The notes beneath the pieces were generated by a model. It was not told where the DNA came from. It saw only the letters and a program-made list of their open reading frames with translations, and made no database searches. A stretch of DNA of 32,357 nt from a virus, in IMG/VR virus record IMGVR_UViG_3300017775_000003, positions 1-32,357 of that record, one strand, 5' to 3'. Below, in pieces: positions 27,101 to 32,357 of the stretch; the stretch's first letter is position 1, and each line of letters starts with the position of its first letter. The position numbers and the translations under genes were made by a program.

Positions 27101-30100
27101 GAACTTATCCATCCAAGACATCTCCTTCTCAACCAAACCCTTCTTTGCTTCTGGGGATTCTAGTCTGCCCTTTAGATCATCATTAACTTCTTCAGGCGTA
27201 GTTGGAACTGCACTCTCTCTACCCTTAGCGAACGCACCAGTAATCTCTATATCAGTATCGTCAAAGATAACGTAGTTGTAGTTGCCTTCGCCCTCTCTTC
27301 TGGCTGCACCTTCAAGGTATTTGTTACCTCGTATGCCGTGCTTGAGAAGGAGCAGGGAAGTGTCCTCCTTTGTGCCGCCTATAATACGACCAATCTCCCT
27401 GTAAATATCCATACCATTACCTAAATTAACTGGAAGCAACTCACCCAACTCATCCTCGATAGCGTTCAAGGCTTTGGAAACTTTAGAAGATTGCTCGGCA
27501 CGGTTCTTATCAAGCAACAGGTATTCGTCCTCGGCGGGGGCTAGTGTGACTTCGTATATTTTGCCCTTGGGTCTGCTTACTTTAAGGCGTTCCCAAAAAT
27601 CGTATCGGAATCCTTTTCCCACGCTCACCCCTTGACTCTCCAGATTCCCTAGCCATTCAATAGCTCCTATGGAAATTTCATCGATTACCTCAATAGAAGC
27701 ATCCTCATAAATAGCAAAAAGATCTTCCTCCGCTTGGGTTAATTCGACTACATCCCCACCCTTCCAGAGCTCCATCAGCTTTTTCTTAATTTCTGGGCCT
27801 GATTGCTCCCATTCAGCGAATGATTCAGGGGAGGCTTCTTTCATCTTCTCCAAATTCAATCTCTCTATCAACGCCTCTACCTCTCCTGTTCCTCCCATAT
27901 CCTCCCATGTAAAGTTGAGATTAGGTTCTTCGATAGATTCCCTAGTAAGGCGAACTAATTCTGGCCCCAGTTGCGTAATCCAAGATTTAGCTTGCGATAA
28001 TTTAACACCTTTATTTTCCGACGGATATCTGCTGGGGTTCCTGAGTACATAAGCCATTTGTGCCAACGCAACTGCCCTCGGTAACGCATCCTTCTCCACC
28101 CTTTCAGATTGCTCGGCAAATTCCGCACCGCGCCCCTCTGCCACAAGCTCATCACCAGTTTTCCCATCCCATGTAATTTCCAACGGCCCCGATCCCGTCA
28201 AACCAGTTCCTCTCATATTCTTATAATGCTCTGCAACACCCCTAGACGTAGCAAAGTAAAGACCCCAGCCGTATGCCTGATGCCCCTCACCTTCGCCTAT
28301 GTTTTCAGTAGAGAACTTATCAAATCGCTCTGATCTAGGTGTACCGTGTAAGGCTGCTGCGGCGAACATGGCATCAATCAATTCACTCTCATTCTTCAAG
28401 CCGTCCTTCATGTCTCGGAATAACTCTCTGCTATTCTCAATCGGAACAACCTCTTCGCCTTGGAGGGTGGACTTATCCATAACAAAACCATGTCTGGGAT
28501 CGTCAGGCACACCGATGTTCATACTGTAGTTGGCTGTATCGAGTTGCCTTATGGTAATGACACCCCTCCCGCCAGTTCCTATAAAGTCAGCATAGTTCTT
28601 TGGGCCAACCATAGACCTGTCTGCTGCTGCCATCGAGCCCATCTCAACAACCTCATCAAGAAGGCTTTCGTACTGCTTGCTTAATCCAACTATACTCTTC
28701 AGTATCTCCCAGATTTCATCAAGCAATGTTAGCCCACTTGTGAGAGTATCTCCCTTTCTGGTTGAAGGAATCGTTTGTAGAAAGCTCCTGAACTCGTCAT
28801 TGAACATAGCGTGTGCCACAAACTCAAGGTCGCTGGTGAACGGGTAATAGTCCAAGCTCCCGAATGTATCACCCTTGTTCTTGTATGCCTTCCTAGCCTT
28901 CTTGAGCATCCTGTTCAGCCTCGCCCTATCCGCTTTATTGTGAGGACTAATAATCGAGCCAGAAGTTAGGGCATGGAAGTATTCCTCTAAAAGAACCTTC
29001 ATCGCCGAGAACTCACTGTTGCCCATTCTGGTAGGATCAATAATAATCTGATCGTAAATCTGGTTATAGAAACCCGCAGGTGCAGCATTGGTAGCATCCG
29101 ACTCCAGACGACCAAGCAGAACCGGAACCTTCAGGGTGTTCTTGGATTCAGCCAACTTGAATAGCGGCCTAAACCTGTCCACATACTTTCTCTGGGACGG
29201 TGTAAGTTTGCTGTATAAATGATCGAAGGCTTCTGATACTGGAACATTACCCAATCCAGCGGGAAGAGGCGAGAACAGCATATCAGGTTGACCTTCGCTG
29301 ACAGCACCCTTGGCAAACTGGGCATCCTCCGAACTGTTAAGAAACTCTTCCTCTGAGCTAATAGACTCGTAAAGTGAAGCCTCATTGAACGCACCTCTAA
29401 CGTCCCTCCTCAACATCTTGATCTTCTCTTGTATATAATAGTTAGTCCACTCTCCACCACCACCCGCCCCATAAACAGGCTCAGTCTTTTTCTTACCAGT
29501 GAACGCCTTATGCTGTGCCTTGGACACTGGCCTGTAGGCTCCACGTTTATTAGACCAGATATAGTATATTGTTTTAGTTACCTTAGGAGCCCCAGTTAGC
29601 TTGGAGAAAACTTCCTTGGCCCCTTCCCTGTCAATGCCCCTGCCCCTAGCCTTGTTGATCTCACCGTAAATTCTGGCTATCTCTTTCCTGACTTTATCAA
29701 AGCTGAAGTTCCTAGTATCGTCAGCCCTTTCACTTATTATCTTCTCCAACTTAATCCGTAGATTGAACAAGGAATCAGAAACAATCTTACGCCTAGCCTC
29801 AAGTTCAGCCAGATATTCCTTTGCCCTGCGTTGAACAATCCTGTCTCCCTCCTTTACATTGATCTTTACATTGGTATTTCTAGGAAGAACTCCCTCCCTC
29901 TGTATCACCTCAAAGTATCCGGCAAGTGCAGAGTTATGGGTTATGATGGTGTCGGGGGTTAGCTCGGTATTCTCTGCCAAGTATTCATCTGAGAATAATT
30001 CCCCTGCCCTGATTTGTGTGCCAAAGGACTTGTACCTCTTTACAAATTGTTCCAGCTTGTTTCCGCTTAGTAAGTCTATCTTCTGGTCAAGTTTGGAAAT

Positions 30101-32357
30101 CTCCCTAAACAACCTCTCCCTCTCCTTCATTGTCTTGTACTGCTCCGGCTTCTTCGCGTTGTCTAGTTCAATCGACCTTGTTAGCTCAGGAAGAAAAGCC
30201 TCATTCCATATCCTGTTCCTTACCCCACTCATGCCGTGAGCTTCAATAGCACCAGTAGTCTTAAACCCTATCCTGTCGTCCAACATAGACCTGAACTGTG
30301 CAATAAAGCTGGCTATATCTTCTCTCGCCTTCTGAACCCTAGCTACATCTTCAGGTGTCCGGTTGGCTTCATCAATCTGTCTGCCTAAGTCTGGGCTGTT
30401 GGCTATTAACTGATCTGCGGAATCCAGACTATCATCTTGGTAGTGTTCTTCGTTTGTAAATTCTGATGCAGCCTCAAGTTTCCTTCCAAGAGGGCTATCC
30501 TCAGTAGCTTCTTCCACAATCGCTGGCATCCTTAGCTCACCCGTGACCCTCTTAACCCCCTCATGAGGTCTTGCGGCAAACTGTTCCTCCAGCTTTTTAT
30601 TTTCATTCCTAACCTTTTCAAGACTGTCGCGCATTGAGTTTAGAATGATAGTCTTGCCGCCAAAATCCCTGTAAAGACCACGATCCCCAACTGACCTACC
30701 CTTATCCTTATGGTTCTGAACACGATCCCTAGCCTGAATGACAGCCTTTGTGAAAGCGTTCCATGCCATGTCAGCAGCCGGAGTCCCGTAAGTGTTCCTC
30801 CAGTTGGATGCGAGGTGGGTGGCAAATCTTCTCCAAGTCTCTATAAGGCTGACATCAAGCATATTGCCGTCCTTATCCCTTACCTCCTGAACAGGCTCGG
30901 CAAACCCCGCTAGTTCTTCCTTGCTAAATTCTCTCCACAATTTCTCGTTAAACAACTGATGCCTTGGGTCGTACTCAGCCTCAGTCGTGGTGCTAAGGTC
31001 GTGCTCCTCGTTTATCTGGCTTATCTCCGCGTCGATAACTGCCATCTGCTTCTTGAGTATTTCAACAGTTTTGGGCTCATTTATATTACTGACAGCTTTA
31101 TCCTCAAGATCACTACGCTGTTTGATTAGATTGTTTATTCTTTTAACAGCACTGGAGGTACTCAAATCCTGTTCGGTTGCTTCGGGAGATAACTCTATGG
31201 GCGTTCCGGTGAATAGTTCTGACCCCTCAACTCCTATGTCAGCAGGTCTTTTTGCTTCTCTCCTGCCCAGTTCTCTGTTTGCCTCTAGGACTGCCCTCTC
31301 CTTCGGGGTCATCACCTTCTGCTTAAATCCAATTTTCTCTTTCTGTGTTGGTTCGCCAGCTTCAACCTCAATCTTCGGCCCCTTCCTCTCTGTCTCTGCC
31401 TCTTCAATCACCTGCTCTGTCGTCTTTTCAACTTCGAGAACATCCTCCGCAGCCATCGTCACCCCTGTTGCTGGGTCTATCTTAACCTCTCCCTTTACCT
31501 TACCCTCCTTCTCGGCAGCACTAGCCTTATTGGCAACCCTATCAAAAAGATCGCCAGTTCCGGTATCTGCCTTTCTACCTTTGACTACACCTTTGGCAAA
31601 TGGCGCACCTCCTCCAATACCTACGTCAGTCGTTGCCTCATAGTTCTCATCAAGGTAAACTCCAAGTGCTCTAAGCGTTTCTGTGTCCTTCTCCTCAATT
31701 AGAGTTCCGTAAGTATCAGCCGCTTCATTGAAGATATCCCTGAAACTCAGCCCCTCTCCAGAACCAGCAATGGCCTCCCTCACAAACTCTGTTATCAGTT
31801 CAGACGATTGAGCAGTTTTCTCACTATCAGACATGGCTTCAAGGATAGCGTCCTCAGGGCTTGAGAGAACATTGAAATTCTTTTTACCCAACGCCTCTTC
31901 AAGAATGTTGACCGCATTAGAAAGCTCCATTGATTCACCCTTGAGAGCGAGCTTCTCCTGCCCTTCTCTGGTGACTCTTACTCGGCTTGCTTTAATTCCT
32001 TTTTTCTCAGCGATTTCTTTAAGCCTTTCAGCAGACGGATTCTTCTCTATGGTAACAAGCTCAAGGTCTACCATCTTCTCTCTCTCATCAGCATCCTTCT
32101 CTACCATATAGCTATCAACCTGAGCCCTCTTCCCTATAACATACTCTGCGTCAGGTTGAGCCTCCTCTGTTTGGCTAAGTCTGAAAGCATAATCACGGGC
32201 AGCTTGTCGTTCCGCTCTGGCAATGTTGTTGTTTATCGCCTTGAGAGCCTCCTTGTGTCCTGTCTTGGTTACTGCCCCCTCTTCACTTGGCGGGATAGCC
32301 TTCTCATCCTTGCTCTTAACCAAATAAACTTCATCAATGTGCTCCTTGAATATCTCA
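24143..32357 (-). CDS. Giant polyvalent protein with zincin, ADP-ribosyltransferase and LPD38-like regions (partial, N terminus off the right edge)
   Basis: Read through the right edge without a stop (upstream residues EIFKEHIDEVYL precede the TTG at 32323), so the true start lies outside; 2,737 residues are visible. N-terminal ~1,000 residues: charged, helical, coiled-coil rich. About 28973-28987: LLEEYFHALTSG, a zincin-like helix lacking the first His. About 28346-27258: HGTPRSERFDKF, AYGWGLYFATS, NYVIFDD, a PARP-like ADP-ribosyltransferase with a large insertion. About 25680-25330: WANSKLSLVGKT, YAGSPDFIRKG, FNARVQGVERDL, typical of LPD38 in phage polyvalent proteins. Two hydrophobic stretches lie in the C-terminal third. 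Such proteins are carried in virions and ejected with DNA. Confidence 0.85.
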   Translation of the reverse strand, partial: EIFKEHIDEVYLVKSKDEKAIPPSEEGAVTKTGHKEALKAINNNIARAERQAARDYAFRLSQTEEAQPDAEYVIGKRAQVDSYMVEKDADEREKMVDLELVTIEKNPSAERLKEIAEKKGIKASRVRVTREGQEKLALKGESMELSNAVNILEEALGKKNFNVLSSPEDAILEAMSDSEKTAQSSELITEFVREAIAGSGEGLSFRDIFNEAADTYGTLIEEKDTETLRALGVYLDENYEATTDVGIGGGAPFAKGVVKGRKADTGTGDLFDRVANKASAAEKEGKVKGEVKIDPATGVTMAAEDVLEVEKTTEQVIEEAETERKGPKIEVEAGEPTQKEKIGFKQKVMTPKERAVLEANRELGRREAKRPADIGVEGSELFTGTPIELSPEATEQDLSTSSAVKRINNLIKQRSDLEDKAVSNINEPKTVEILKKQMAVIDAEISQINEEHDLSTTTEAEYDPRHQLFNEKLWREFSKEELAGFAEPVQEVRDKDGNMLDVSLIETWRRFATHLASNWRNTYGTPAADMAWNAFTKAVIQARDRVQNHKDKGRSVGDRGLYRDFGGKTIILNSMRDSLEKVRNENKKLEEQFAARPHEGVKRVTGELRMPAIVEEATEDSPLGRKLEAASEFTNEEHYQDDSLDSADQLIANSPDLGRQIDEANRTPEDVARVQKAREDIASFIAQFRSMLDDRIGFKTTGAIEAHGMSGVRNRIWNEAFLPELTRSIELDNAKKPEQYKTMKERERLFREISKLDQKIDLLSGNKLEQFVKRYKSFGTQIRAGELFSDEYLAENTELTPDTIITHNSALAGYFEVIQREGVLPRNTNVKINVKEGDRIVQRRAKEYLAELEARRKIVSDSLFNLRIKLEKIISERADDTRNFSFDKVRKEIARIYGEINKARGRGIDREGAKEVFSKLTGAPKVTKTIYYIWSNKRGAYRPVSKAQHKAFTGKKKTEPVYGAGGGGEWTNYYIQEKIKMLRRDVRGAFNEASLYESISSEEEFLNSSEDAQFAKGAVSEGQPDMLFSPLPAGLGNVPVSEAFDHLYSKLTPSQRKYVDRFRPLFKLAESKNTLKVPVLLGRLESDATNAAPAGFYNQIYDQIIIDPTRMGNSEFSAMKVLLEEYFHALTSGSIISPHNKADRARLNRMLKKARKAYKNKGDTFGSLDYYPFTSDLEFVAHAMFNDEFRSFLQTIPSTRKGDTLTSGLTLLDEIWEILKSIVGLSKQYESLLDEVVEMGSMAAADRSMVGPKNYADFIGTGGRGVITIRQLDTANYSMNIGVPDDPRHGFVMDKSTLQGEEVVPIENSRELFRDMKDGLKNESELIDAMFAAAALHGTPRSERFDKFSTENIGEGEGHQAYGWGLYFATSRGVAEHYKNMRGTGLTGSGPLEITWDGKTGDELVAEGRGAEFAEQSERVEKDALPRAVALAQMAYVLRNPSRYPSENKGVKLSQAKSWITQLGPELVRLTRESIEEPNLNFTWEDMGGTGEVEALIERLNLEKMKEASPESFAEWEQSGPEIKKKLMELWKGGDVVELTQAEEDLFAIYEDASIEVIDEISIGAIEWLGNLESQGVSVGKGFRYDFWERLKVSRPKGKIYEVTLAPAEDEYLLLDKNRAEQSSKVSKALNAIEDELGELLPVNLGNGMDIYREIGRIIGGTKEDTSLLLLKHGIRGNKYLEGAARREGEGNYNYVIFDDTDIEITGAFAKGRESAVPTTPEEVNDDLKGRLESPEAKKGLVEKEMSWMDKFKEAVITKSHPLSILQDMVFEQNNIAGKTRITLAQQHELQAGSPVKADLRVGRLNESINNLIGGNKQTMERFNRFLLNLRIQDRLVNESSEGDLARIRILEEYIDPKTGEFIVPPDELTGGKTVEDIQIELINLLTKSREVGTYKNRSDVPKLVGGLDALMAEIDDPEMLRHKTDAEGNVLRGPDGPLFDGKFIEASEVYHAHFEEALKDMFESGVISGTSYSNMSASTSFYAPFFVMKHFNRNPEDTFGQMITGIKSGDWSVLNPMDAARYKLYMTQLRVDRNVFITKIEDFRRDFDPDGKYIKKSETIGAAADMEEVKFFENGEVKYLWFDREIARLLNTFDPVSVSHTYIATKMAGDIFKLGATGVNAFFQLGNFMLFDPIRLLTTSKAGLRAKDKGLSPIVLALQYFKALASSSWQNLTPNSIKNLVRKFAPDQVAGLDSLYNEFVNSGAAGSTIAEYFSKATQIKDPLMRHGSPRRNPLIWANSKLSLVGKTLEQTAKMVGMQRMMGFEGIDELVSKMEATTDSKKRMALKKQLDERMDQIAVEIRNYAGSPDFIRKGKFTESEALNVIFMFFNARVQGVERDLSRMLQVFKKGGDKGEAAMVMMKLSAFAALPTMMAWSMNRRYKDDYDEVSDEEKKRYFMIPLDEHFEHPYIEGKMVRDYIRIPRRESFGLFSYTLEKGLDWMYDRDPDAVSEMLGFWLESTMPINVAGVTEGDLVKTMESVGSSLNPLIKAPAELMGNRNFFRHKPIVPISMLKAAPEEQYYESTPDIYKALGGFTSLGALRTKHLVETLTAGGITQFIPNKNVGIPDETGAAPAGRTLASTPLIARLARSTYLAESEIMEIMDDADMVGATDRVLRRRYVDRWMNDTRGMSIQDRVRHIQPARNHSEKLRNDLIVRRLREMALGLEPEEIRMKNSPVTVRAAVVMNQLQGKSPAEVKVYLTDLARKKILTQEVANDLMRRLQQRGETIQDYVTEPVR

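Noticed and set aside
30987-31643. 218-aa plus-strand frame within the giant gene
   Set aside because: Ser/Leu-rich mirror of a charged coding region on the other strand, no ribosome site; not a membrane protein.
32321-32323. TTG as start of the giant gene
   Set aside because: The frame is open upstream to the window edge with coding-like residues, and no ribosome site is seen, so the true start lies outside.

Overview
This window is a piece of a tailed double-stranded DNA bacteriophage genome (Caudoviricetes). The evidence is a contiguous minus-strand block with small and large terminase, a portal, a scaffold-like protein, an N4-gp56-type major capsid protein and repeat-rich tail fibres, next to a plus-strand block of short, overlapping early and replication genes. 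A lipoprotein/membrane-protein pair that looks like a spanin, plus strong Shine-Dalgarno sequences on most genes, suggests a Gram-negative host. No integrase, lysogeny cassette, tRNA, CRISPR array or insertion sequence was seen, so a lytic lifestyle is likelier. The portal and adaptor types and the giant, probably injected, protein are reminiscent of podovirus-like phages, but morphology cannot be proved from this sequence. Both ends cut through genes.

Layout. (1) 1-13,453, minus strand, late genes read right to left from a good sigma70-type promoter at 13,481-13,509: small terminase, large terminase, a small HExxH protein, an embedded TM-protein/lipoprotein pair, portal, an HNH endonuclease that overlaps the portal end, a hypothetical, scaffold, major capsid, two small virion-type genes, a 931-aa fibre with nine VGIG-type repeats, a 115-aa protein, three tiny genes including two holin candidates, a second fibre-like protein, and a connector-like gene running off the left edge. 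(2) 13,510-13,786, divergent intergenic switch region. (3) 13,787-24,138, plus strand, early genes: many small unknowns, an HNH endonuclease, a DUF932-like protein, a secreted lysozyme-like protein, a ribbon-helix-helix regulator behind a perfect-consensus promoter, and then a compact recombination/replication module: Hjc-like resolvase, ERF annealing protein, a Cas4/RecB-like nuclease split over two overlapping frames, an SSB-like protein, a DnaA domain-IV-like protein and a DnaT/replisome-organiser-like protein. (4) 24,143-32,357, minus strand, a giant polyvalent protein (2,737 residues visible, N terminus outside the window) with a degenerate zincin, a PARP-like ADP-ribosyltransferase domain and an LPD38-like C-terminal region.

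How they work together. The early block appears to depend on the host replisome: initiation and loading factors, annealing protein, SSB and nucleases are present but no polymerase or replicative helicase is visible here. The late block builds and fills the capsid. The giant protein is most likely packaged and ejected with the genome to modify host targets.

The least explained parts are two copies of an intergenic element (11,151-11,229 and 15,908-15,984) combining three TCTCC repeats about 10 bp apart with a 5-bp-periodic AT-rich tract, a pair of antisense membrane microgenes beside the second copy, the split nuclease, and several strong hairpins and inverted repeats in the early region.
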